A DNA stretch of 64,000 nt from Bacillota bacterium (GTDB lineage Bacteria > Bacillota > Clostridia > Acetivibrionales > DSM-1351), in contig JAEWCZ010000086.1 of assembly GCA_023390335.1 (NCBI GenBank), forward strand, positions 62,001 through 126,000. The letters run 5' to 3'. Positions 27,373-35,240 of this stretch are shown here, piece by piece. The first letter of the stretch is position 1, and the number at the start of each line of letters is the position of its first letter. Both the position numbers and the translations under genes were made by a program. A model generated the notes under the pieces. It did not search any database. It had not been told where the DNA came from and saw only the letters and a list, made by a program, of their open reading frames with translations.

Positions 27373-29112
27373 ATGAAAATATCAATGCTTAATGTCATAG
27401 TTTTAGGAACAGGAATATCCGGTCTAATGGCGGCAATTACGTTGGCTCGTGCAGGTACAGCCGTGACCATGATTTCTTATTATGAAGCCATGAGATCAGC
27501 GTCCTGTATGGCGCAAGGAGGAATTAACGCAGCCGAACTTCGTGAGAACGACACGCCGAAACAACATTTCATGGATACCATAAGTGGAGGAGCATGGTTA
27601 GCCGATCAGAAACCAGTGATGGAAATGTGTAAGTTTGCTCCGGAAATAATTTCCATGTATGACAACTTGGGTGTATCATTCAATCGCCATGCAGACGGCT
27701 TACCAGATGCCCGGTTTTTCGGAGGCACAAAATTCCGTCGTACCCACTACGCAGATACCACCTCGGGATTTCAGATCCTATCAGCGCTAGACGGTCAGGC
27801 ACGACGTTATGAGGAAAAGGGACTTATTAAAAGGATTATCGGCCGGGATTTTGTAAGCGCCCTGATAGATAGCAACGGGCATTGTCATGGTTGTATTGTT
27901 CAGAATATCTATACGATGAAGCTAGAGGCTTATACAGGTACAGCCCTTGTCGTTGCAACTGGAGGATATGCCAGTATTTACGGGTGGGCAACCACGGCAA
28001 TGCTGTCAAATGGATCTGTCACAGGGCAGTTACTTATTCAGGGGATCCCTGTGGCTAACCCTGAATTTGTGCAATTTCATCCTACTTCCATTGCGGACGG
28101 TGACAAACCCCGTTTGATCAGCGAATCTGCACGAGGTGAAGGTGGGCGGCTCTGGGTGCCCCGCAACGGAAAGCCTTGGTATTTTATGGAGGAAATGTAC
28201 CCTGAGCTTGGAAATCTTGCTACCCGTGATGTTACTTCCCGCGCTATCTATAAGGTAGTTGTGGATATGGGACTGGGAGTAGACGGCAAACGTCAAGTAA
28301 ATCTAGACATTACGCATCTTTCGAAGGAAGTAAAGGAGAGGAAGCTATCCAACATTATAGAACTCTACTATAAATTCACCGGCGAAGATCCGAGATATGT
28401 TCCTATGCACGTCTTTCCGTCTCCTCACTATTCGATGGGAGGGATTTATGTCGATGCAAAACATCGCACCGGTACAAAAAGTCTTTATGCCTGCGGTGAA
28501 TGCGACTACCTGTACCACGGCGGAAACCGCCTTGGAGGAAATTCTTTGTTATCAGCCACCTACAGTGGATATACCGTTGCAAACACCATACTTGCAGATT
28601 ACCAAGGAGGAACCTTGCCCCTTGAACAATGCTCCAGCGAAACACCTTGGATTGTAAAGGCAATTTCCCAATGGGAGACTGAAATAAAAGGTTATTTCAG
28701 CTTCCGCGGAAATGAAAGTGCTTCAGCTATTTCAAATGAACTTGGAGAGGTTTTGACGCTCAGTGCAGGTATTTTACGCTATAATGACCAGCTTAAGAAA
28801 GCGCTTATTAAGATTAATGAACTCAAGCAACGGTGGTTCCGAATCTCAGCCGGGGATAACAGCCAGTGGGCCAATTCCTCTATAATAGCTATTCGGAAAC
28901 TTCGTGCATGCATTGTACTTGCGGAGGCAGTCGTTGCCGGGGCCCTAGCCCGAGACGAAAGTCGCGGCGCCCATTGCAAGCCTGATTTCCCTCGGAGGAA
29001 TGATTTCGACTGGCTTAAAACTACTATTGCAAAATATGAGGGGAATGAAATAAAGTTGTGTTACAAACCAGTAGATATTTCACTTTACTCCCCCACCAAT
29101 CCCTCCGAATAA
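27373..29112 (+). CDS. sdhA: Succinate dehydrogenase/fumarate reductase flavoprotein subunit
   Basis: 579-aa FAD protein. It has an N-terminal Rossmann motif (GTGISGLMAAI), CMAQGGINA near the flavin, the FHPTSI segment, SESARGEGG, the active-site LATRDVTSRAI, a substrate-binding PSPHYSMGGI, and GGNRLGGNSLL near the C-terminal FAD contact. These distinguish it from L-aspartate oxidase mainly by context: it sits between a cytochrome b and an iron-sulfur subunit. It oxidises succinate or reduces fumarate on the inner membrane face. The ATG at 27373 is 5 bases after sdhC; a second ATG four codons in is also possible. The gene looks GC-richer than its neighbours, which may indicate a separate origin. 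Confidence 0.88.
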   Translation: MKISMLNVIVLGTGISGLMAAITLARAGTAVTMISYYEAMRSASCMAQGGINAAELRENDTPKQHFMDTISGGAWLADQKPVMEMCKFAPEIISMYDNLGVSFNRHADGLPDARFFGGTKFRRTHYADTTSGFQILSALDGQARRYEEKGLIKRIIGRDFVSALIDSNGHCHGCIVQNIYTMKLEAYTGTALVVATGGYASIYGWATTAMLSNGSVTGQLLIQGIPVANPEFVQFHPTSIADGDKPRLISESARGEGGRLWVPRNGKPWYFMEEMYPELGNLATRDVTSRAIYKVVVDMGLGVDGKRQVNLDITHLSKEVKERKLSNIIELYYKFTGEDPRYVPMHVFPSPHYSMGGIYVDAKHRTGTKSLYACGECDYLYHGGNRLGGNSLLSATYSGYTVANTILADYQGGTLPLEQCSSETPWIVKAISQWETEIKGYFSFRGNESASAISNELGEVLTLSAGILRYNDQLKKALIKINELKQRWFRISAGDNSQWANSSIIAIRKLRACIVLAEAVVAGALARDESRGAHCKPDFPRRNDFDWLKTTIAKYEGNEIKLCYKPVDISLYSPTNPSE

Positions 29113-29174
29113 GTGTCATGTTAACTGTGCAGTAATTCGGAATGAGCTAACCTGTAGAAGGAAGGAATATATAA

Positions 29175-29930
29175 ATGTCTAACAAGAATATAGTTTATCT
29201 CAGAATAAAAAGGCAGAATTCGCCTAAGGATAAACCCTATTGGGAGAATTTCTCTCTTGAATTTAATAAAAACGACACACTACTAGCTCTTCTTATAAAA
29301 ATAGAAAATGATCCAAAGACATCCTCCGGAAAGGAGACAACTCCTATCCACCATGAGTATAACTGCAAAGAGGAAATATGTGGAACATGCACTGTCAGAA
29401 TCAATGGTAAACCTACCATGTCTTGCTCGACATTAGTTATCAACCTTCCAGTTTCATCAATGGAAAAACCAATTATTATAGAACCTCTGGAAAAATTTCC
29501 AGTCATACGCGATTTAACAGTTAATAGGAGCAGTATATTCCAGTCCCTTACTAGTGTAAGAAATTGGGTAGAAACAGATGATTTCTTCGGTCCGCCTTTA
29601 AAATATGCTCAGAACGAGCAGATTGAGATGTATTCATATTCAAAATGTATTAATTGTGGGAGTTGCTACGATTCCTGCCCTCGTACTGAGAAATCTAGCA
29701 AATCATATCTGGGGCCTGCCGCCATTGCACAGGTTGTTAAGATGTGTATCCATCCCCGCGGAAAAATAGACAGGAAAGCCCGGCTTGAAGCAATTATGGG
29801 GAATAATGGAGTATCAAAATGTGGAAAAGCACTGATATGTGAAGAGGTATGTCCAAAGAGTGTACCTCTAGTCCGTTCCATTGGACGTGCCAACAGGGAG
29901 GCAATCAAGAAACTTTTTCATATAACTTGA
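29175..29930 (+). CDS. sdhB: Succinate dehydrogenase/fumarate reductase iron-sulfur subunit
   Basis: 251 aa, start behind GAAGGAAGGAATATATAA. The N-terminal ferredoxin fold has the [2Fe-2S] ligands in NCKEEICGTCTV with a fourth Cys in MSCS. The C-terminal half has CINCGSCYDSCP for a [4Fe-4S] cluster and further cysteines at MCIHPRG and LICEEVCPKS for the third cluster. It carries electrons between the flavin of SdhA and quinone at SdhC. Last gene of the rightward operon. It is followed by a convergent 160-base gap with a G-run and C-run but no clean terminator that I can define. Confidence 0.88.
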   Translation: MSNKNIVYLRIKRQNSPKDKPYWENFSLEFNKNDTLLALLIKIENDPKTSSGKETTPIHHEYNCKEEICGTCTVRINGKPTMSCSTLVINLPVSSMEKPIIIEPLEKFPVIRDLTVNRSSIFQSLTSVRNWVETDDFFGPPLKYAQNEQIEMYSYSKCINCGSCYDSCPRTEKSSKSYLGPAAIAQVVKMCIHPRGKIDRKARLEAIMGNNGVSKCGKALICEEVCPKSVPLVRSIGRANREAIKKLFHIT

Positions 29931-30090
29931 GTCCATTAGTGAGGGAAATTTTGTTTATGTAAAAAAGGGGGTAAAGATCCATAGTAAACCTTCCCCCCTC
30001 ATCTAAACTTAAATCTGCAATGCATTTTATTTTATAAAACAATTGATTAGTTTCACAGTTCTTATGGCTATTTAAAATAGATCCAGACTC

Positions 30091-30684
30091 TTATTCTTCT
30101 GCCGGAAAATATTGATTTACCGTTTCCTGGACTTCAGTCAACCACTTTTTACGCTGTTCTGGTGAACTAATAGCTATAATCCTGAATATATTTCGTTTGA
30201 ATTCTTTTACACCACAAAAATCAAATATGCAATTTTTCCATAAAGTTTCAAGTGGATCACCAAAAACTTTTTCTTCTCTTTCCTCTATTGTATTGGATGT
30301 GTTAAAAACTATTGCAGCTTTTGCTTTTAATAATCCTATTGGCAATCCAGATCCATCATTGCGGTAAATATACGCCGTTTCCATCCTCAGTACTCTGTCC
30401 ACCCAACCTGTTAATATTGCTGGCGGTTGTCCCCACCAATTTGGGTGAACTATAATAATGCCATCAGCTTCTACAATTTCTTGGCAATGCTTTTCTACGA
30501 GTTTATCTTCCGACACTTTATTTATCAGTTCATATCCTGTCATAACAGGATCAAACTTTTCCTGGTATAAATCATGATAAAATACCTCATGATTATTCTG
30601 CTGCAACGTTTTAACTACAGTTTCAGCAATAGCATTATTAAAACTTTCTTTATAAGGGTGTCCCAAAATTACTGAAATCTTCAT
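30091..30684 (-). CDS. Flavodoxin-like NAD(P)H dehydrogenase (quinone) family protein
   Basis: 197 aa from the ATG at 30684; an in-frame GTG three codons upstream sits too close to AAAGGA. Flavodoxin-fold reductase of the KefF/MdaB/NQO type: ILGHPYKESFNNAI binds the FMN/FAD phosphate, HPNWWGQPPAILTGWVDRV is the conserved flavin/NAD(P)H segment, and GLLKAKAAIVFNTSN follows. It transfers two electrons from NAD(P)H to quinones or similar acceptors. It is last in the leftward starter operon, about 78 bases after the carrier protein gene. It may regenerate oxidised or reduced cofactor for the pathway or act in tailoring; it could also be an independent housekeeping enzyme. Confidence 0.8.
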   Translation of the reverse strand: MKISVILGHPYKESFNNAIAETVVKTLQQNNHEVFYHDLYQEKFDPVMTGYELINKVSEDKLVEKHCQEIVEADGIIIVHPNWWGQPPAILTGWVDRVLRMETAYIYRNDGSGLPIGLLKAKAAIVFNTSNTIEEREEKVFGDPLETLWKNCIFDFCGVKEFKRNIFRIIAISSPEQRKKWLTEVQETVNQYFPAEE

Positions 30685-30761
30685 TGTATCCACTATCCTT
30701 TCAATTTAGTATAGTATTTAAGCTCATTAATGCGTTTCCGCTATTAAATCTGTTACCTATA

Positions 30762-31010
30762 TCAATTACTAATATCAAGTTTCGTCTGTACGAAATCTGC
30801 TAATATTTTTATATTCTTGAAATTACTTTCAATTAGATCTTCTGGGTTGATAATAATGCCATACTGTTCTTCAATATATGACATTAGTTCCATGATACTT
30901 AGTGACGAAATAATACCAGAATTATATACCTCAGTGTCCATATCTATTTCATTTCTTGGTATTTTGCTTGCCTTTGAGATAAAATCCATAATATCATTAG
31001 CTATTTCCAT
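30762..31010 (-). CDS. Stand-alone acyl/peptidyl carrier protein, 82 aa
   Basis: Start at the ATG at 31010 behind GGAGGCACATT; an in-frame upstream codon at 31049 lies inside the previous gene. Single four-helix carrier with SGIISSLSIMELMSYIEE, where Ser36 aligns with the phosphopantetheine serine (the usual Asp before it is Ser here). The spacing to ILADFV at the C-terminus is normal. Small carriers of this kind (PltL, RedO, CloN5) hold L-proline while it is oxidised to pyrrole-2-carboxyl. Its place in an operon with a proline-type adenylation enzyme and a dehydrogenase makes that the likely role. It would need the cell's phosphopantetheinyl transferase; none is in the window. Confidence 0.85.
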   Translation of the reverse strand: MEIANDIMDFISKASKIPRNEIDMDTEVYNSGIISSLSIMELMSYIEEQYGIIINPEDLIESNFKNIKILADFVQTKLDISN

Positions 31011-31020
31011 AATGTGCCTC

Positions 31021-32406
31021 CTATATTTTATTATTGTAATAACGGTCAAAAACGTAAGCTATATGCCTTGCAAATAACTTTCCAGTAGAAGTAACTTTAA
31101 TAATATTTGAATTTGCTAAATTAACGAGTCCATCCTGCTCTAATATTACCAATTTATTCATTTCAGCTTTAAAATAGTCGTCAAAACAAATTCCATATTC
31201 TTTTTCAATTTCACTCTTTTCAATTAAGAAGTCACATAATATGTACTTCTGAATTATTTTGTTTCGTATTACATCATCCGTAGTTAATACATGTGATATA
31301 TTTCTTTCTAGTGGGATAACATTATTATCAATACTTTTTACATAGTCATCAATGGATTTAATGTTATGATAGAAAGCATTTCCTGAAAAGCTGATAGCTG
31401 AATTACCAAAGCCTATAAAGCATCTTCTTTGCTCTACGGAATACCCCATAAAGTCACGTATTATCATCTTTTTCAAAGAAGCTTTATATAGAGGATTATC
31501 CTGTTTTACAAAGTGGTCTGTGCCAACTCCGAAATAACCATTAGCTGTAAAAGTATCTTCTGCATACTTTGCGAGTAAAACCTTTATAAATGAATTGGGA
31601 ATACTCTCCATTGGTATTAACTTTTGCATTGGAAAGGAAATAGGATAATGTGCATAAGCAAAAGTAGCAATCCTATCAGGCTTCATTTCTAAAATGTCAT
31701 TGACAGTGCGCTCTAGTTCATTCAAACCCTGAAAAGGAAGACCATAGCATAAATCGATATGTACTCTGAATCCAAAATCTTTTGCAGTTTCAACTATTCT
31801 CTGTACAACATCTTTTTTGCAATCCCTGTTTATTGCTTTCTGAACTCTTTCATCAAAGTCCTGAATTCCAAAGCTAATCTCATTGAACCCCATACTCCTT
31901 AAAAGTTTTAGCTTTTCTGCAGTTAATACTTTCTCATCTGGGTATGCCTCAATAGAAATGCTTGTATCATTACCTTCAGCTATATCTATTTTACTAAAAA
32001 TATTATTATACACTCTTTCAAGCTGATTACAGCTCATGTATGTAGGAGTACCGCCTCCCCAATGCATATGCTTAACTTTCTTAAAACCATCTATTCCAAG
32101 CAAAAACAGTTTGTTTTTAAATTCCTTTTCCAAGTATTGAATATATGTTTCTTTTCTTTCATCTTCTAAAGTTACCTCTTTATAACAGCAGCAATAATAA
32201 CAAGCCTTTTTGCAATATGGAAAATGAAAATACAAAAACGGTTCTTCTAAATTTCTAAAATTTTGGACAAATTCCTCATCATTAGCACTATTACGCCACC
32301 AACTTTCAGTCGGGTAACTAAGATATAACGGTATATTAGTTTCTTTATATTTTTTGGCAAGTCTTTCGAGTTTTATCAACTCATTATTGTTCATTATCTT
32401 ATTCAT
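31021..32406 (-). CDS. HemN-type radical SAM enzyme, 461 aa
   Basis: Colinear with E. coli HemN from end to end. The [4Fe-4S]/SAM motif HFPYCKKACYYCCC gives Cys65, Cys69, Cys72 (with Cys74 matching the fourth HemN cysteine). Then MHWGGGTPTY, ISIEAYPDE, ISFGIQDFDERVQKAINR, IDLCYGLP, GTDHF and a C-terminal winged-helix HemN_C region. HemN decarboxylates pyrrole propionates of coproporphyrinogen III; HemN-like relatives include class C radical SAM methyltransferases and cyclopropanases in natural product pathways. It lies between the adenylation enzyme and the carrier protein with gaps of 8 and 10 bases, so a biosynthetic tailoring role is more likely than heme synthesis. The reaction cannot be read from sequence. 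Start behind GGAGGTG. Confidence 0.85.
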   Translation of the reverse strand: MNKIMNNNELIKLERLAKKYKETNIPLYLSYPTESWWRNSANDEEFVQNFRNLEEPFLYFHFPYCKKACYYCCCYKEVTLEDERKETYIQYLEKEFKNKLFLLGIDGFKKVKHMHWGGGTPTYMSCNQLERVYNNIFSKIDIAEGNDTSISIEAYPDEKVLTAEKLKLLRSMGFNEISFGIQDFDERVQKAINRDCKKDVVQRIVETAKDFGFRVHIDLCYGLPFQGLNELERTVNDILEMKPDRIATFAYAHYPISFPMQKLIPMESIPNSFIKVLLAKYAEDTFTANGYFGVGTDHFVKQDNPLYKASLKKMIIRDFMGYSVEQRRCFIGFGNSAISFSGNAFYHNIKSIDDYVKSIDNNVIPLERNISHVLTTDDVIRNKIIQKYILCDFLIEKSEIEKEYGICFDDYFKAEMNKLVILEQDGLVNLANSNIIKVTSTGKLFARHIAYVFDRYYNNKI

Positions 32407-32414
32407 GTTCTTTT

Positions 32415-34064
32415 CTACACCTCCAATCTTTTTTCATTAATCATAGATTTTACTTTTTGCCTATCAATTTTTCCATTAGCATTTTTGGGCATTTCATCAA
32501 TACTTTCTATAAATTCTGGAATCATATATTTAGGCAGAATACTTATCAAGAATTTTTTAATATTCGTTACCGAGAAGCTTTCTCCGGCTTTTATCTTCAC
32601 AATAGCATAGATACTAGTATTTTCTCGTTTTTCATCATATACAGGTACCGCAACAGCTTCTTCTATCGATGCATGCTTATAAAGTGCATGTTCAATTTCC
32701 TGTAGTTCAATCCTGAATCCTGAACACTTCACCATCATATCTCTTCGCCCTACATATTCATAGATATTGTCATTACATCTTCTAACAATATCACCTGTTC
32801 TATATAGTAAAGCTCCATTATGATAAGGCATTGGGCTTTTTCTAAATGCGCTCTTTGTTCTTTTATCATCCTTGTAATAACCCTTTGTCACAATCGCCCC
32901 TTTGACCAGCAACTCACCTTCCTCACCTTCAGCAACAGGCTTGTCCATCTCATTCAAAACCAAAACTTCAGTATTTGCACAAGCCTGACCAATAGGCACT
33001 GGACTATCTGTTACATCATCACTACTTTTTACTTGATAGTATGTACATACATTTGTTTCTGTAGGACCATAAAGATTGTAGTACAAGGCGTGTGGCAGTA
33101 TTTCCATCAGCTTCTTGAGGTATTTAGGAGGAAATACTTCTCCTGCAAATAAAATATGGCTCAAGTTTTTTAAGTCCCCTTTTATGAGAGTAGCGTAGTT
33201 CATAATGGAAACCCATACCGATGGTACAGAGTACATGTAAGTTATATTATTTTTTGACAGCCATTCAACTATTGCACGTGGGTTACTATTTATTTGGAAT
33301 GGAAGTAAGTTTGAGCATGCACCAGCGCCAACAGAGACAAAAATATCAAATATTGATAAATCAAAATGTAATGGAGCAAAGTTAGAAAATATATCAGTAC
33401 TCACTGGCTGGAAGTATGATAATGACCAGTTAATAAAAGTCATCGCGTTCAAATGGGTGAGCATAACACCTTTTGGTTGACCTGTCGAACCTGAAGTATA
33501 TAAAATATAAGCTAAATCATCACTTGTTACTTCGGGCTCTTTTCTCAACTGTGGATATGTTGAATCTTCGTAATCTTCATAAAAATAGCAACTACCTATA
33601 ATGTCTTTATTATTATAGTTTTCTGCAGAAGTTTGATCTACTCTATTAATGCCATCCGCAAAGATAACCTTAATACTTTTAAGCAACTCCTCTTCTTCAT
33701 CTACAAAAGTTGATGCTAGAGCCTTCCATTGAATAGTGTTACTAATTATAAATTCAGCTTGACTCAATTTAATTATATTTTTTATTCTCGTCAGTGGTGA
33801 ATAATGTGAATCTAACGGAACGTAAGCCCCACCCGCTTTCAAAACTGCAAATATGGCTATAATTGCCTCTATTGACTTATTCAAATATATGCCTACAACA
33901 TTCCTTGGTTTAAATCCAATATTTATAAGCATATTTGCAAGTTGATTACTTTTATACTCTAATTCTTTATAGGTTATACTTTGTTCTTCATATATAACCG
34001 CTTTATTATCGGGGAATTTCAGTACTGCTTCATCTAACAAATGGTGTAATAGATATTTATTCAT
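32415..34064 (-). CDS. Stand-alone NRPS-type adenylation enzyme, predicted L-proline specific
   Basis: 549 aa from the ATG at 34064 (GGAGAAATATT before it), overlapping the preceding stop by 8 bases. All core motifs are present: LKAGGAYVPLD, LYTSGSTGQPKGV, NLYGPTETN, YRTGDI, GRRDMMVKCSGFRIE and the catalytic lysine in NANGKIDR. Aligning by eye to GrsA-PheA, the ten pocket residues read D-L-F-Y-L-A-L-V-C-K. This is, from memory, one change from the DLLYLALVCK code of PltF-type proline-activating enzymes that feed pyrrole biosynthesis. There is no fused condensation or carrier domain, so it should load the separate 82-aa carrier encoded downstream. Related D-alanine or other amino acid ligases have different pockets. 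Confidence 0.88.
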   Translation of the reverse strand: MNKYLLHHLLDEAVLKFPDNKAVIYEEQSITYKELEYKSNQLANMLINIGFKPRNVVGIYLNKSIEAIIAIFAVLKAGGAYVPLDSHYSPLTRIKNIIKLSQAEFIISNTIQWKALASTFVDEEEELLKSIKVIFADGINRVDQTSAENYNNKDIIGSCYFYEDYEDSTYPQLRKEPEVTSDDLAYILYTSGSTGQPKGVMLTHLNAMTFINWSLSYFQPVSTDIFSNFAPLHFDLSIFDIFVSVGAGACSNLLPFQINSNPRAIVEWLSKNNITYMYSVPSVWVSIMNYATLIKGDLKNLSHILFAGEVFPPKYLKKLMEILPHALYYNLYGPTETNVCTYYQVKSSDDVTDSPVPIGQACANTEVLVLNEMDKPVAEGEEGELLVKGAIVTKGYYKDDKRTKSAFRKSPMPYHNGALLYRTGDIVRRCNDNIYEYVGRRDMMVKCSGFRIELQEIEHALYKHASIEEAVAVPVYDEKRENTSIYAIVKIKAGESFSVTNIKKFLISILPKYMIPEFIESIDEMPKNANGKIDRQKVKSMINEKRLEV

Positions 34065-35211
34065 AATATTTCTCCAAACATTCAGAAATGATTTTTCTCT
34101 GAATTTCACTAGTCCCAGAATATATCTTAGCTGCCATAGAATCTCTCAGCTGTCGCTCTACATCACTTTCCTTCATATAACCATAAGCTCCAAATATCTG
34201 TACAGCATCCATACTATTTTTTACCTTTGACTCTGAGGTAAGCAGTTTTAACATTGAAGCATCTGCCATTGATACTTTATTGTTGTCATAGTTCCAACAA
34301 TTCCTATACAGCATTAACTTTGAATTTTCAATTCTCATCTTCATGTCAACCAGCATATCAGCTATTCTCTGGAATTTTAATATCTTTTTCCCAAATTGGG
34401 TTCTCATATTTGTATAGTCCAAAACCATATCAAATTGCTGTTGCATAGCTCCAATATGATATGCCCCCATTATTATCCTCTCCCATAGCATAGAATAATT
34501 GAAAACTTTCATTCCAAGCCTTTCTCTTCCTAAAACACTAGTAAGAGGAACTTTACAATTATCTAAAATAACTTCACCTATAGTAGATGTCCTTAATCCC
34601 ATTTTCTTAAAGTCTTGTCCAACCTTAAGGCCCTGATTTTCTTTATCAATTATAAAAGCAGATACATCCAACATTTTCATCCCTCCAGGATGCTTGGCAT
34701 ATATCACCAATAAATCGGCTACAGGAGCATTAGTTACAAACATTTTAGATCCGTTAATAATATACTGACTATCTTCCTTAATGACATTAGTAATCATAGC
34801 TGCCGAATCAGAGCCAGTATCTGGTTCAGTAATTCCATTTCCTCCTATCAAATCCCCGGAAATAAGTCCAGGTAAGTATGTATCCTTTTGCTTATCCGTT
34901 CCAAAATGCCAAATTGGTATAACACAAGTAAGCATATGTGCACATATAGAAAATACTAATCCTTCATCTTTACATCCATATCCAAGTGCTTCTATGGCTA
35001 AAGCCACATCAAGCATGGATTGTCCAGAACCTCCATACTCTTCTGGAATTGGAAGACCTTGAATTCCAAAGTCTGCACACAACTTCCATTTTTCAGCAGG
35101 AAATAAACTTGCCTCATCATCTTCAAATACATTTTTATTTAGTTTCTTCTTGCTAAACTCACGTATTTCGTGACATATCTCAATTTGTTCTTTTGACAAT
35201 TTAAAATCCAA
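34057..35211 (-). CDS. Acyl-CoA dehydrogenase-like flavoenzyme, predicted prolyl-carrier dehydrogenase
   Basis: 384 aa, full-length acyl-CoA dehydrogenase fold with FAD-binding NGITEPDTGSDSA and VTNAPVAD segments. The usual C-terminal base (Glu of YEGT) is replaced by Ser in IYSGTSEIQ. Glu244 in SMLWERIIMG sits at the alternative position used by isovaleryl-CoA dehydrogenase and by prolyl-carrier dehydrogenases (PltE, RedW type). Beside a proline-type adenylation enzyme, it most likely oxidises L-prolyl-S-carrier to pyrroline, and by a second round to pyrrole-2-carboxyl-S-carrier. It overlaps the adenylation gene by 8 bases, indicating translational coupling. An ordinary fatty-acid role is less likely given the residue swap and setting. 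Confidence 0.88.
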   Translation of the reverse strand: MDFKLSKEQIEICHEIREFSKKKLNKNVFEDDEASLFPAEKWKLCADFGIQGLPIPEEYGGSGQSMLDVALAIEALGYGCKDEGLVFSICAHMLTCVIPIWHFGTDKQKDTYLPGLISGDLIGGNGITEPDTGSDSAAMITNVIKEDSQYIINGSKMFVTNAPVADLLVIYAKHPGGMKMLDVSAFIIDKENQGLKVGQDFKKMGLRTSTIGEVILDNCKVPLTSVLGRERLGMKVFNYSMLWERIIMGAYHIGAMQQQFDMVLDYTNMRTQFGKKILKFQRIADMLVDMKMRIENSKLMLYRNCWNYDNNKVSMADASMLKLLTSESKVKNSMDAVQIFGAYGYMKESDVERQLRDSMAAKIYSGTSEIQRKIISECLEKYYE

Positions 35212-35240
35212 AATATCACTTCCTTATTATGCTATTATTA

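Noticed and set aside
27373..29112. L-aspartate oxidase (nadB)
   Set aside because: Motifs are shared, but flanking cytochrome b and iron-sulfur subunits identify a complex II-type flavoprotein.
29931..30090. Strong rho-independent terminator between the convergent sdhB and reductase genes
   Set aside because: GGGGG and CCCCC runs exist, but pairing is short and the loop too long to call.
31021..32406. Annotation as heme biosynthesis hemN
   Set aside because: Sequence is HemN-like, but it is embedded between an adenylation gene and a carrier gene; I kept the family name without the heme role.
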